Notes: generated from the sequence alone by a model not told the origin. Counted from the stretch's first letter, positions 18,323 to 27,473 are shown. The stretch: 64,000 nt of DNA from an uncultured Bacilli bacterium (GCA_944329425.1 CALVIG010000001.1:98015-162014), one strand, 5' to 3'. A program made the numbers and translations.

Positions 18323-20209
18323 TTACTCCTTTCCGTTATCTTCGTTACCAAAGTATTTAACGATTATTTTATTAAGCTCTTTAAAATTAACCGGTTTAGA
18401 TAAATAATCACTAAATCCACATTCAATGTATTTTTCCTTTAACCCCTCATACGAATTAGCGGTTAAAGCTATAACCGGCGGAATACTATAACCAGAGTTA
18501 ATTAATAACTTCATGGTGGTTATTCCATCCATTTCGGGCATCATGTGATCTAAGAATATTAAATCATACTTATTTTCTTTTACTAAATTTAAACACTCAT
18601 TACCACTCGTTGCAAAAGTGATGTTACAATTAAACTGACTTAACATACGACTAGTTAATTTTATGTTAATCTTGTTATCATCAACTATCAAAATATTTTT
18701 ACCTCGTAAATCTAACAACTTATCATTTGAAGACATACTTTTGTTAGAGTTTTCAAATATGTTTCCAACTTGTTCATAAGAAACAACCTTTTGTTTTACC
18801 GAAATAAAGTATTTTGTACCTTTACCAGTTTCATTCCTAAAGACAATGTCACCACCAAGCATATTAACTAACCTTTTAGCAATAATAAGTCCTAAAGTCA
18901 CACTATCAATGTTATTTTGTGAACTATTTCCTAACTTAACGAAATCATTAAAATCTTTTTCGAAATCTTCGGTTTTCATTGCATGACCAGTATTAAAAAC
19001 GATAAATTTAAGAAAGTAAGAATCATCTTTTTTTTCACCATCAACATCAAGGGTTATACTACCGTAATTAGTATACTCAATAGCATTAACTAACGTACAA
19101 ACGATAATTTTATATATTTTAGAATAATCTCCATAAAATTTACTAGGTAGATCTTCTTTTACGTTTATTTTAAACTCTAAAACGTTTTTATTTATTTTAG
19201 ACGAAATCACACTATTAATTTCAAAAACAAGTGATTCTAAAGAATATTCTTTCTCAATGATTTGTTCTTTGCCAGATTCTATTCTAGAAATATCTAATAT
19301 ATTATTTATTAAATCTAGCAAATTAACGCTTGCATCGTGTATGCTTTGAGTATCCCTTTTTAAAACTTCCTGGGTTAGCTTTTTTTCTCTTAAAAGTGAT
19401 TCACTAAACCCTAATATCGTATTCATTGGGGTTCTTATTTCATGTGACATGTTAGATAAAAATTCCGTTTTAGCTTTGTCTGCTAAAATAGCCTCATCCT
19501 TTGCCTTTTCTAGTTCGTTAAGCAGCTTATTGTCTTGGCTTTCAATGGTAAAATACATAGCTACCATCGTAACGGCAAAAACATACGTCAAATCGTTAAA
19601 ATCATAATCAATAAGCCACTGAATAGCCGTAACAGAAACAAAAAGTATAAACACGAAATAAAGTGGTAACTTTTGCTTTAACGGAACGTTATATTTATTG
19701 TTTAATAAAGCAAATAACAAAATTATAACCATTACAAATCCAATTAAATATAAAACATAAACAGCTTCTCCACCTATAACATATAAATCATTATTACCAC
19801 CAATATACGTAACTGGTAAAAAACAAGATACGATAAAACACACCGAATCAACTATGAATAATAAAACTGATATGTTAATTTTATACTTTCTATTCTTCTT
19901 TTTAGGTACGTCTTTTTTCCCTAAGCTCCAAACATAAACTATCAAACAAGTAGTCCAAATTATACAACCTAAAATGTACGCTCTTGCAAAAACTTCATTT
20001 ATAATTCCAGGGTTACTAACACCTTTCATCGAGCATACAAACAAAAGCTCAATTACTAAAAGTAATAACGTTAAAAACAGCATAAAACGATAGATGGTAT
20101 TTTCTAAACTATTAAATTTTTTCTTTGATAAATACATTAAAGCTATAAGAGATAAAAACACTATTCCACAAATCGTAAATCCTATACTAGGAAATATATT
20201 TATTCCCAA
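18323..20209 (-). CDS. Hybrid histidine kinase with degenerate ATP-binding boxes
   Basis: A paralogue of the downstream kinase with the same seven-helix sensor, HisKA ([14 protein letters not shown], His near 256), HATPase and receiver architecture (628 aa). The G1 box reads FNTGHAM instead of DTGxGI (near 408) and the G2 box reads SVTLGL instead of GTGLGL (near 439). The Asp and glycines needed for ATP binding are therefore altered, while the phosphoacceptor His and receiver Asp ([10 protein letters not shown] near 553) are kept. I infer a pseudokinase or an acceptor trans-phosphorylated in a heterodimer with its neighbour. The separation from its neighbours is only 4 and 22 bases. Confidence 0.85.
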   Translation of the reverse strand: MGINIFPSIGFTICGIVFLSLIALMYLSKKKFNSLENTIYRFMLFLTLLLLVIELLFVCSMKGVSNPGIINEVFARAYILGCIIWTTCLIVYVWSLGKKDVPKKKNRKYKINISVLLFIVDSVCFIVSCFLPVTYIGGNNDLYVIGGEAVYVLYLIGFVMVIILLFALLNNKYNVPLKQKLPLYFVFILFVSVTAIQWLIDYDFNDLTYVFAVTMVAMYFTIESQDNKLLNELEKAKDEAILADKAKTEFLSNMSHEIRTPMNTILGFSESLLREKKLTQEVLKRDTQSIHDASVNLLDLINNILDISRIESGKEQIIEKEYSLESLVFEINSVISSKINKNVLEFKINVKEDLPSKFYGDYSKIYKIIVCTLVNAIEYTNYGSITLDVDGEKKDDSYFLKFIVFNTGHAMKTEDFEKDFNDFVKLGNSSQNNIDSVTLGLIIAKRLVNMLGGDIVFRNETGKGTKYFISVKQKVVSYEQVGNIFENSNKSMSSNDKLLDLRGKNILIVDDNKINIKLTSRMLSQFNCNITFATSGNECLNLVKENKYDLIFLDHMMPEMDGITTMKLLINSGYSIPPVIALTANSYEGLKEKYIECGFSDYLSKPVNFKELNKIIVKYFGNEDNGKE

Positions 20210-20231
20210 CTAAACCACTCCCCTAAATTAA

Positions 20232-21848
20232 TTAAGCAACCTTTTCAAAATCACTAACTACATTATTAAAACTAGCTACAATCTTAGGATTAAACATTAA
20301 ACCAGATTTACTAACTATAACATCATGGGCCTTTTCGTTACCCTTTCTTCTTAAATTATTATACATTATACATACTGAAGCAATTTGAGCTTCCAAAGGA
20401 ATTTCATCTTTAGATATTCCAGTTGGGTATCCACTTCCGTCATAGTTTTCATGATAATATTTTGCAATGTTTACACTATAATCTTTATATAAAGAATCAT
20501 TAGTTAAACTAAATAAATAGTTAATCATTTTTTCACCAAATAATGGATAGTTTTTTATTTTATTTATATCATCTTGGGTAAAATTATCATTTTTACTTAA
20601 AATGGTTCTTGGTACAGAATAAAAACCAACATCATAATAAGTTGAAGCTTCCACCATTTTATCTATTTTTGATTCGTTTAAACCATATTCTGGATAATCT
20701 TGCATAACTTTTTTTGAAAGCAATCTAATATAGTTTTGTACCCTGATAATATTATCCTTATAATCATACCGGTACGCTTCAATAAACGAATTAAGCAAAT
20801 CCTTTAGTTCTTCATTTTGATTATTAACCAAATTACTTAAAGAATTACTTGACTTATAAAGGTTAATAAAATTACTAACCCTATGCTTAACCACCTCAAA
20901 GTCAAAAGGTTTTTCAAGCATATCAGCGATGTTATAATTATAAACTTTAGCTCTGGTTTCTTTTTCGTAATCTCCAGATATAATTACAACCGGTACCCTT
21001 GTTAAATAATTTTTTTTGCTTAAATATTCTAACACGGCAAACCCGTCTAAAACAGGCATAGTTAAATCAAGAAAAATTCCAACAACGTGATCTGATGATG
21101 AAGAAAATCCCTTATTTGAATTAGCATCTAAATATTCTATTGCCTCTTTTCCGTTACCAGCCATTACTATTTTATAATCACCATCAAAAACCCTTTTTAT
21201 CATGTTTCTGGTAACCATGTCATCATCCACGATTAAGATGGTATCTTCTTCTCTTGAAGTTACGTTAGCAGTTGCTTTATTTAAAGACTTCCTTAATTCA
21301 GGATAATTACTAATCAAAGCCTCAAAAATAGCGTTTATGTAATCTTCTACGCTTGATAATTGCTTATTTCCTAAATTAAAAACGTTTTGAATTTTAATTA
21401 TCGCATCTGATATGGCATCAATTAAACTATTAAACTTAATGCTGCTTTCCTCTTGTTTATCTGATTTTTCTTGTTTTTCTTGGGACAAAACCAAAATACA
21501 ATTATTACCATTAACATCAACAAGCATACACGTGTTAGCATAAATCTTATTATTAAAGGTTTTATATGTTACATGAATCTTATCTTGACCATCTTTTTTA
21601 GCTTCTTGTAATTTTGGAATCGAAATAGAATTCATGTATTCCTTTAGGTATTGTTCTTCTATGTTTGTTTTCATCTCGTCCAAATATGATGTTAAGTTCT
21701 TCTTACCCCTAACATCGAATTTTCCGTTTTCCCATGAAAAGTCCGTTATTTCATCATTAAAAACATCAAATAATAAAATTTTTGAAGAATCATCTAACGC
21801 AAGTTTTATAATACTTTTTTTAATGATTTCGTCGTTCACAAATAGCAC
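20232..21848 (-). CDS. Response regulator with degenerate HD-GYP domain
   Basis: A 538-aa protein. Residues 1 to about 135 form a PAS-like sensory region. A receiver domain lies at about 205-330 (DDD acidic pocket, phosphoacceptor D in FLDLTMPVLDG near 259, K in EKPF), and an HD-GYP-like domain at about 350-530. HD-GYP proteins normally hydrolyse cyclic di-GMP. Here HHE-DGxGYP survives as YYHENYDGSGYP (near 469), but the HD pair is YD (TYYDVGF near 404), the HP motif is YP, and the later metal-binding aspartates are missing. Enzymatic activity is therefore doubtful. It may be an output or scaffold controlled by phosphorylation. Confidence 0.83.
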   Translation of the reverse strand: MLFVNDEIIKKSIIKLALDDSSKILLFDVFNDEITDFSWENGKFDVRGKKNLTSYLDEMKTNIEEQYLKEYMNSISIPKLQEAKKDGQDKIHVTYKTFNNKIYANTCMLVDVNGNNCILVLSQEKQEKSDKQEESSIKFNSLIDAISDAIIKIQNVFNLGNKQLSSVEDYINAIFEALISNYPELRKSLNKATANVTSREEDTILIVDDDMVTRNMIKRVFDGDYKIVMAGNGKEAIEYLDANSNKGFSSSSDHVVGIFLDLTMPVLDGFAVLEYLSKKNYLTRVPVVIISGDYEKETRAKVYNYNIADMLEKPFDFEVVKHRVSNFINLYKSSNSLSNLVNNQNEELKDLLNSFIEAYRYDYKDNIIRVQNYIRLLSKKVMQDYPEYGLNESKIDKMVEASTYYDVGFYSVPRTILSKNDNFTQDDINKIKNYPLFGEKMINYLFSLTNDSLYKDYSVNIAKYYHENYDGSGYPTGISKDEIPLEAQIASVCIMYNNLRRKGNEKAHDVIVSKSGLMFNPKIVASFNNVVSDFEKVA

Positions 21849-21859
21849 CTTCCTTTTTC

Positions 21860-22228
21860 TTATAGAGTTTTATATTTACTAATTATGTTTTGCACTTCAT
21901 TTGCCGCACTCATTAATTCACCGTAATGCTCATTAACGTAATTAACGTCACCGGCTTTGCTTGCCATTTCATGAGCGTAAGCAATATCTCCAAGTTTCAT
22001 AAAACCAAAACTTCTTGCATTACTTTTTAAAGCATGAACCAAGATGGCATAATTAGGCATATCCAAAGCGTTTTTATAACCATCTATTTTAGAAAGTTCC
22101 TCAGGTAAACCTTGGTAAAAATCATTCATTATATCATCATAAGTTTCAATATCCATCATGTTTGCAATGGCGGTTTTTGCATCAACCCCGTTTTGCTCCA
22201 AAAAAGCTATTTTTTCATCAGTATTCAT
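21860..22228 (-). CDS. HPt phosphotransfer protein
   Basis: A 122-aa helical protein with the histidine phosphotransfer signature LVHALKSNARSFG (phosphoacceptor His near residue 60). It is cytoplasmic and should shuttle phosphate between the hybrid kinases' receivers and the REC/HD-GYP-like protein encoded 11 bases downstream. It is the first gene of the five-gene operon, with a recognisable promoter and an AGGAAGG ribosome site. Confidence 0.87.
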   Translation of the reverse strand: MNTDEKIAFLEQNGVDAKTAIANMMDIETYDDIMNDFYQGLPEELSKIDGYKNALDMPNYAILVHALKSNARSFGFMKLGDIAYAHEMASKAGDVNYVNEHYGELMSAANEVQNIISKYKTL

Positions 22229-22260
22229 AAACTTCCTACCTTCCTATATTATTAATAATT

Positions 22261-22289
22261 ATTGTACTATATTTTAGGTAAAAATACAA
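22261..22289 (-). promoter_or_regulatory. Promoter of the phosphorelay operon
   Basis: Minus strand: TTGTAT (22284-22289), 17-base spacer, TACAAT (22261-22266). The same AATATAGTACAAT context recurs upstream of the MacB-like gene near 15950. Confidence 0.55.
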
Positions 22290-22300
22290 CTTTGACATAA

Positions 22301-22331
22301 AAAAAGAAACTAAAAATTATAGTTTCTTTTT
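22301..22331 (-). terminator. Terminator after the division-cluster PBP
   Basis: AAAAAGAAACTA (22301-22312) pairs perfectly with TAGTTTCTTTTT (22320-22331). It overlaps the PBP stop codon. Confidence 0.85.
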
Positions 22332-24465
22332 AATTTAAAATAACTTCTGTATCTTTTGTAACTATGGTCCCTGCCGGAACACTTTGAGAACCAACATATC
22401 CAGTTCCTTGTATTGAATATTTTATTCCTAAATTATCTAAAACAACAGCGGCATTCTTAAAAGAATAATTAGTTAAATCAGGCATTTTTATTGTATCACT
22501 ATTAGTAAAAATGAATATTTTATTTTTTGTATTAATTGTTGTGCCTTCCTTAGGATATTGGTTTATAACCTTTGAGCCATCACCAAATATTACGTAACTT
22601 GCAGCCATGGAATCTAAATCACCTTTTACTTCTTCAATTTGTTTATTTTTATAGTTTTTTACTTCATACTCAACAACTTCCTTGTTTAATTCTGGAGCTT
22701 CTTCAAATATACCCAAATATTTAGCGGTATCCTTAACGATCGTTTTAACCGTTTCAGGAAGCACGCTTGAATTATAACTTCTTTGCATTGCTACGTATAT
22801 TATTACCTCAGGCTCATCCTTAGGGTACATTCCCGCAAAAGACGTAACATAATCATATTTACCTTCATAATATTTACCGGTTTTAGCGTTTGCAATTTGA
22901 GCAGTACCAGTTTTACCAATAAGGTCATAACCTTCCATCTTATAACTACTTCCAGTAGTTTCAGAAGAATCAGCGTTTACTACCAAGTACATAAGATCTT
23001 TTATCTTTTCGATGGTCTTTTCAGATGCTACCCTTTCTCCTTCTTTTACTTCTCCCTTATAGGTTACTTCACCGGTTGATGCGTTTATCGTTTTTTCAAC
23101 AATATAAGGTTTAAGCAATACTCCATTATTAGCAATCGCGGTAAGTGCTTTTATCTGCTGGATAGGAGTTGTTGTAATACCTTGCCCAAAGCCGGCGTTT
23201 ACGACCTCAACGTCATATTTAAAATTAACTTTACCTGCGTATTCATGTGGTAAATCAATGCCAGTTAACGAACCAAAACCTAATTTTTTGTAATAACTCA
23301 TAAGTTCATTTTTAGATAAATAATTCTTAATTAAATTTGCAACACAAGTATTAGAAGATAAAGTATAACCTTTTTGATACGTTATTTCACCCCAACCAGT
23401 TTTATTCCAGTCACTAACGGTATCTTCACCTATGGTATAAGGTCCTGTTAAACAAGTGGCCGTATAAGGATCAAAATCAGGATTATTTTCAAAGGCAGCC
23501 ATGAAACTGTACGTTTTCATAACCGAACCAGGTTCATACGTGTACGAAACTAGTGGATTTAAGTAATTTGAAATATCCTTAACGTTAGGATTAAACGTTG
23601 GAGAAGTTGCACTACCTAATATTTTACCGGTCTTTGCGTCTGCCACAACCGCTATTATCCATTCGGCTTTAGACTCATTTTCAGCCTTATTTACAACCGT
23701 TTCTAAAGACATTTGTACGTTTGAATCAATGGTTAAATAAACATCATTACCATCGGTTTTTTCTTCCCTTATTTCGTTAGAATTAGGAAATTTATAACCA
23801 TTTAAATCTTTTTGATATTCAACAAAACCATTTTTACCAGTCATAACGTCATTATACTCTTTTTCTATTCCCATCTCGCCTACCATGTTACCATCTTCAT
23901 CGGTCGTAGTATATCCAAGTACGTATGATAAAAACGTGTTATTTGGATAATACCTTTTATGTGTGGTAATAAAGTCTATTCCCGTTAAACCAAGTTCTTC
24001 TATAGCCTCTTTTTGAAGCTCAGTAAGCCCTTTACCAGCGGTACCAAATTCTACTTGATAAGCATCTTGATTTAACCTTTCTAATATTTTTTCTTTACTC
24101 ATATCTAACACGGTAGATAATTTTTCAGCGGTAAGTTCTTTATCAACAACGTGTTGTGGAGTTGAATACCCCTCACTCCTAGACGGATCTAAATAAGCTA
24201 TTATGGTGTATGAATTTATGGTTTGCGCTAAAACTTCACCATTTACATCATATATGTTTCCCCTTAAGGCGTATAACACTTCTTTTTTTGTGTTTCTGGC
24301 ACTTGAAAACGCTTTTAAATCAATCCCATCAACCTTACCAGCAAGACATAAATATCCTAATCTTACCACCAAAATAAAAAGAAAAAGAAAAAACATTAAA
24401 GTAAAAACTTTAGCTACAACATTCTTGTTTTTATTTAACATTTCTCTTTTCATAAATTGCTTCAC
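22330..24465 (-). CDS. Division class B penicillin-binding protein with PASTA domains
   Basis: A 711-aa septal transpeptidase (FtsI/PbpB family). A single membrane anchor lies at about residues 18-42, followed by the dimerisation domain (ALRGNIYDVNGEVLA). The transpeptidase has SVMK near 313, SSN near 370 and KTGTAQ near 520. Two PASTA-like repeats follow from about residue 600 (MPDLTNYSFKNA and others). It acts in septal peptidoglycan cross-linking. It is the fourth gene after mraZ-rsmH-ftsL, the canonical position. The PASTA repeats resemble those of Bacillus PbpB and SpoVD, so orthology to one of these is not decided. Confidence 0.9.
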   Translation of the reverse strand: MKQFMKREMLNKNKNVVAKVFTLMFFLFLFILVVRLGYLCLAGKVDGIDLKAFSSARNTKKEVLYALRGNIYDVNGEVLAQTINSYTIIAYLDPSRSEGYSTPQHVVDKELTAEKLSTVLDMSKEKILERLNQDAYQVEFGTAGKGLTELQKEAIEELGLTGIDFITTHKRYYPNNTFLSYVLGYTTTDEDGNMVGEMGIEKEYNDVMTGKNGFVEYQKDLNGYKFPNSNEIREEKTDGNDVYLTIDSNVQMSLETVVNKAENESKAEWIIAVVADAKTGKILGSATSPTFNPNVKDISNYLNPLVSYTYEPGSVMKTYSFMAAFENNPDFDPYTATCLTGPYTIGEDTVSDWNKTGWGEITYQKGYTLSSNTCVANLIKNYLSKNELMSYYKKLGFGSLTGIDLPHEYAGKVNFKYDVEVVNAGFGQGITTTPIQQIKALTAIANNGVLLKPYIVEKTINASTGEVTYKGEVKEGERVASEKTIEKIKDLMYLVVNADSSETTGSSYKMEGYDLIGKTGTAQIANAKTGKYYEGKYDYVTSFAGMYPKDEPEVIIYVAMQRSYNSSVLPETVKTIVKDTAKYLGIFEEAPELNKEVVEYEVKNYKNKQIEEVKGDLDSMAASYVIFGDGSKVINQYPKEGTTINTKNKIFIFTNSDTIKMPDLTNYSFKNAAVVLDNLGIKYSIQGTGYVGSQSVPAGTIVTKDTEVILN

Positions 24466-24495
24466 CCTTGCCTTTATACAAAAACAATTAGATGA

Positions 24496-24783
24496 CTATT
24501 TTTGTATTACTATTATATTATTATTATTATACTCCAATCCTTCCTGCGCTGCAACCAGTTGCATGTTTTCTAAAGAAACCAATTCATTAACCTTCATGGT
24601 TAAACTCTCATTTATTTTTTGTTGAGTAGAAACGCTATTTTTTAGCTTCTCAACTTCTATATTAACAGAAGATAACTGTGCTTTAAAAAAGAATAATGAC
24701 ACGAAGACACAAAAAGCCGTGGTAACCGTTAAACTTATAATCATTCTTTCAAATTTTGTTTTTCTTCTTTTTTGTCTTGCCAT
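24496..24783 (-). CDS. ftsL: FtsL-like division protein
   Basis: A 95-aa bitopic protein with a basic cytoplasmic tail, one membrane helix (about residues 14-32) and an extracellular coiled coil (KAQLSSVNIEVEKLKNSV onward). Sequence is not conserved in this family. The call rests on size, topology and position between rsmH and the class B PBP gene. It would join the FtsLB-DivIC complex that activates septal synthesis. It starts two bases after rsmH ends. Confidence 0.78.
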   Translation of the reverse strand: MARQKRRKTKFERMIISLTVTTAFCVFVSLFFFKAQLSSVNIEVEKLKNSVSTQQKINESLTMKVNELVSLENMQLVAAQEGLEYNNNNIIVIQK

Positions 24784-24784
24784 A

Positions 24785-25711
24785 TTACATTCTCCTTTGT
24801 TTTATCGCTACCCTAAGAGTAGCACTTCTACTTCTTTTATTATCTTCTATTTCTTCTTTTGTTGGTTTTATCTTCTTTAAAACCTTTATTTCTGGCAAAT
24901 GATCTTCTGGAATAACCGGAAGTCCCTTAACCAGTTCATCTTCTTTTGACCTTTCTCTAAAAATGTCTTTACAAATTCTATCCTCTAACGAGTGAAAGGT
25001 AATTACCGCTATTACACCATTTACTTTTAACATGTCAATAGCATCATTTATTGCTTTTGGTAAAATACTTAATTCTTTATTTACCTCTATTCTAATTGCT
25101 TGAAAAGTACGTCTTGCAGGATGTCCTAGTCTTTTGTACTTAAAAGGAACGGCATCAGATATAACGTTAACCAAATCAAACGTTGTTGATATTGGTTTTT
25201 GCTTTCTTACTTTTTCTATGTTCCTAGATATTTGTTTAGCATACTTTTCTTCACCATAATTTCTTATTACTTGAACAAGCTTTTCATAAGGATAATCATT
25301 AACAACGTCATAAGCCGTTAGTTTGTTTTTCTTATCCATTCGCATATCAAGGTTTGAATCTAAGTGAAAACTAAACCCCCTTGATGCGTCATCTAACTGT
25401 GGTGATGACACTCCTAAATCAAACATAATTCCATCTACTTCGGTAATGTTTCTTTTTTCTAGTTCACTTTTTAAATTAACAAAATTACTCGGAATTATTT
25501 CGAAGTTAGAACCAATTTTACTAAGCTTGTTTTCACTAAACTTTCTTGCTTCTTCATCTTGATCAAAAGCATATAATTTCCCTTTTTTTAATCTTTTTAA
25601 GATTGCACTTGAATGACCAGCATATCCAAGAGTACAGTCAACGTACACACCATCTTCTTTAATGTTTAACGCGTTTATGGTTTCGTTTAAAAGAACACTT
25701 ATATGTTTCAT
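24785..25711 (-). CDS. rsmH: 16S rRNA (cytosine-1402-N4)-methyltransferase
   Basis: A 308-aa RsmH/MraW, methylating C1402 of 16S rRNA with S-adenosylmethionine in the cytoplasm. It begins HISVLLNETINAL and has the SAM-binding motif (VDCTLGYAGHS), GVSSPQLDDASRGFSF, and the C-terminal FHSLEDRICK and KPTKEE-RSRSATLR segments, all typical. It directly abuts mraZ with no intergenic base, as in other dcw clusters. Confidence 0.96.
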   Translation of the reverse strand: MKHISVLLNETINALNIKEDGVYVDCTLGYAGHSSAILKRLKKGKLYAFDQDEEARKFSENKLSKIGSNFEIIPSNFVNLKSELEKRNITEVDGIMFDLGVSSPQLDDASRGFSFHLDSNLDMRMDKKNKLTAYDVVNDYPYEKLVQVIRNYGEEKYAKQISRNIEKVRKQKPISTTFDLVNVISDAVPFKYKRLGHPARRTFQAIRIEVNKELSILPKAINDAIDMLKVNGVIAVITFHSLEDRICKDIFRERSKEDELVKGLPVIPEDHLPEIKVLKKIKPTKEEIEDNKRSRSATLRVAIKQRRM

Positions 25712-26146
25712 TTAATCCCCCATATTATCAAACAAATCCTCTGCTAAGTCAGATATGTTTTGTTCGTTTTTATCAAAGTAAGAATAAAAAGTATCACTTG
25801 ACCATATTTCTATTCTGTCATTCACACCAATAACGATGCATTCCTTTTTAAGGTTTGCATAATTAACTAACGGAGTTGGCAATGCTACTCTTCCTTGTTT
25901 ATCTGTTTGGCATTCCGTTGCCCCTGATAAGAAAAACCTAAGAAAAGCCCGAGCATCTTTTTTGGTAAATGGTAAGGTTTTTAACTTTGAGACGATGTTT
26001 TGCCATTCTTTAGCAGAATATACGAATAAGCATCCTTCTAAACCTCTTGTAACAACAAAATTGTCACCTAACTCCTCACGGAACTTTGAAGGTAAAACTA
26101 TTCTTGCTTTATCATCAATGTTATGATGATACTCTCCCATAAACAT
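25712..26146 (-). CDS. mraZ: Transcriptional regulator MraZ
   Basis: A 144-aa AbrB-like double-SpoVT regulator at the head of the division cluster. The protein begins MFMGEYHHNIDDKARIVLPS, the conserved MraZ N-terminus, so I take ATG 26146 rather than the frame-open start at 26179. A second repeat carries DKQGRVALP. The DNA just upstream contains four GTGG boxes at exact 10-base spacing (plus strand CCAC), overlapping the ribosome site. MraZ family members bind such repeats and repress or activate their own operon. Confidence 0.95.
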   Translation of the reverse strand: MFMGEYHHNIDDKARIVLPSKFREELGDNFVVTRGLEGCLFVYSAKEWQNIVSKLKTLPFTKKDARAFLRFFLSGATECQTDKQGRVALPTPLVNYANLKKECIVIGVNDRIEIWSSDTFYSYFDKNEQNISDLAEDLFDNMGD

Positions 26147-26155
26147 ATTTATCCC

Positions 26156-26189
26156 CCACAATCTACCACCAGATTCCACTAGCTACCAC
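26156..26189 (-). promoter_or_regulatory. Four-box MraZ binding array
   Basis: CCAC (GTGG on the transcribed sense) at 26156, 26166, 26176 and 26186, with an exact 10-base period. It lies between the -10 and the mraZ start, and the most start-proximal box overlaps the GGGGGAT ribosome site. MraZ is known to bind tandem short G-rich boxes of this spacing. Confidence 0.75.
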
Positions 26190-26190
26190 T

Positions 26191-26220
26191 ATAATACCAT
26201 AATTATGGTTAAAATGTCCA
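26191..26220 (-). promoter_or_regulatory. Promoter of the mraZ cluster
   Basis: Minus strand: TGGACA (26215-26220), 18-base spacer, TATTAT (26191-26196). Transcription would start at the edge of the box array. Confidence 0.65.
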
Positions 26221-26329
26221 TATAAATCAACAAAAAAAAGTATCAAAAAAAGACACTTTACGTAAATAATAAAAATTATTTTTTAATATTACACTATCAT
26301 TTTTTTTATAATGATGATAAAATGGATAT

Positions 26330-26578
26330 ATGATAAAAAATATATTAATCAGGATGATAGACATATACCAACGCATTCCTGGCTCTTTTCATGGATATTG
26401 CAAACATATACCTAGTTGTTCACAATACACTAAAGAAGCTATAGAAGAATACGGAGCTTTAAAAGGAACCTTTCTTGGAATAAAAAGAATTTTAAAATGT
26501 AATCCTTTTGGAACTTATGGATATGATCCTGTACCTAAAAAGAAAAAGGAAGAAAAAGGAGAAAAAAATGAAAAATAA
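26330..26578 (+). CDS. yidD: Membrane protein insertion efficiency factor YidD
   Basis: An 82-aa protein with the full YidD signature: IRMIDIYQRIPGS, PSCSQYTKEAIEEYG, and RILKCNPFG-GYDPVPKK. It is a small peripheral membrane protein thought to assist YidC-dependent insertion. It is divergent from mraZ. Its last 11 bases overlap the next gene, a lipoprotein, so the two are co-transcribed. rnpA and yidC are not in the window, an unusual separation. Confidence 0.94.
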   Translation: MIKNILIRMIDIYQRIPGSFHGYCKHIPSCSQYTKEAIEEYGALKGTFLGIKRILKCNPFGTYGYDPVPKKKKEEKGEKNEK

Positions 26579-27440
26579 AATATTGATAATAGTTGGGCTT
26601 CTTATATCACTTTTCGTGTTTGGTGGTTGCTCAAATGATGAAAATACCAGTTCAATGACCGCATATACTAGTGTTTATCCGGTAGAATACATACTAGAAA
26701 ACCTATATGGTGATAGCGTTGCAATTTATAGTATTTATCCAGATGGTATAAATTATAAAAACTATGAGCTTACAAATAAACAAATAAGTGACTATAGTCA
26801 TGGTGATTTATATGTTTATAACGGAATAATTAGTAAGGAAAAAGATTACGCCGTGGAATTATTAAACAAGAACAAAAAAATCAAGATAATTGATGCAACA
26901 CTTGGTATGGATTATACGAACGATGTTTCTGAAGTGTGGTTAAATCCCGCAAATTACCTAATGATGGCATCAAACATAAAAAAAGGTTTAGAAGAATATA
27001 TCGAAGAAAACATTGAGAAAAAGAAAATTGATGAAAATTACGAGGAATTAAAATTAAGTTTATCAGAAATAGATGCTGAGCTTAAAAGCGTTGCAAATAA
27101 CGCGAATAACAACGTATTAATAGTTAGTGATGATACTTTTAAATATTTAGAAAAATACGGATTTACGGTAATATCATTGGAAGAAAACGAAAACTTAACG
27201 GATAAAGTTATCGCTGATGTAAAAAAATTATTATCAAATAAAATGGTAAATTACATTTTTATTAAGGATAATGAAGAAGAAAACGAAACCATTAAAGCAC
27301 TTAAAGAAGAATACGATGTGCAAACATTAAGTCTTAATTCATTATCAACTTTAAGTGCCGAAGATAGAAAAGATAAAAAAGATTACGTTTCTATAATGAT
27401 GGATAATATAAACTCAATAAAATTAGAAGTTAATAACTAA
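26568..27440 (+). CDS. TroA/ZnuA-like substrate-binding lipoprotein with altered metal site
   Basis: A 290-aa lipoprotein. ATG 26568 has AAGGAG at close spacing, and a signal peptide ends at FGGC. The fold resembles metal ABC transporter binding proteins: YPVEYILENLYGD, DLYVYNG, EVWLNPANYLMMASNI, a long linking helix, and the second lobe TFKYLEKYGF. The histidines that normally bind Zn/Mn are absent. DPHVWL is here VSEVWL, the first-lobe His segment reads DGINYKNYE, and the SH-AF-Y motif reads SDDTFKYL. No ABC permease or ATPase is adjacent. A binding function for another ligand or a structural role is possible. Confidence 0.78.
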   Translation: MKNKILIIVGLLISLFVFGGCSNDENTSSMTAYTSVYPVEYILENLYGDSVAIYSIYPDGINYKNYELTNKQISDYSHGDLYVYNGIISKEKDYAVELLNKNKKIKIIDATLGMDYTNDVSEVWLNPANYLMMASNIKKGLEEYIEENIEKKKIDENYEELKLSLSEIDAELKSVANNANNNVLIVSDDTFKYLEKYGFTVISLEENENLTDKVIADVKKLLSNKMVNYIFIKDNEEENETIKALKEEYDVQTLSLNSLSTLSAEDRKDKKDYVSIMMDNINSIKLEVNN

Positions 27441-27473
27441 AAAAAGATCTTCATCGTATGAAGGTCTTTTTTA
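27440..27473. terminator. Bidirectional terminator between convergent genes
   Basis: A 14-base stem (AAAAAGATCTTCAT with ATGAAGGTCTTTTT, one wobble), loop CGT, flanked by A and T runs. It serves both the lipoprotein gene and the minus-strand metallopeptidase gene. Confidence 0.9.

Noticed and set aside
26156-26189. Short tandem repeat or CRISPR-like array
   Set aside because: Four 10-base units in front of mraZ are MraZ boxes, not repeats with spacers; no CRISPR array or cas gene was seen anywhere in the window.
26508-26567. Longer start for the TroA-like lipoprotein
   Set aside because: The added 20 residues would precede the signal peptide, while ATG 26568 has a good ribosome site and a clean lipoprotein signal.
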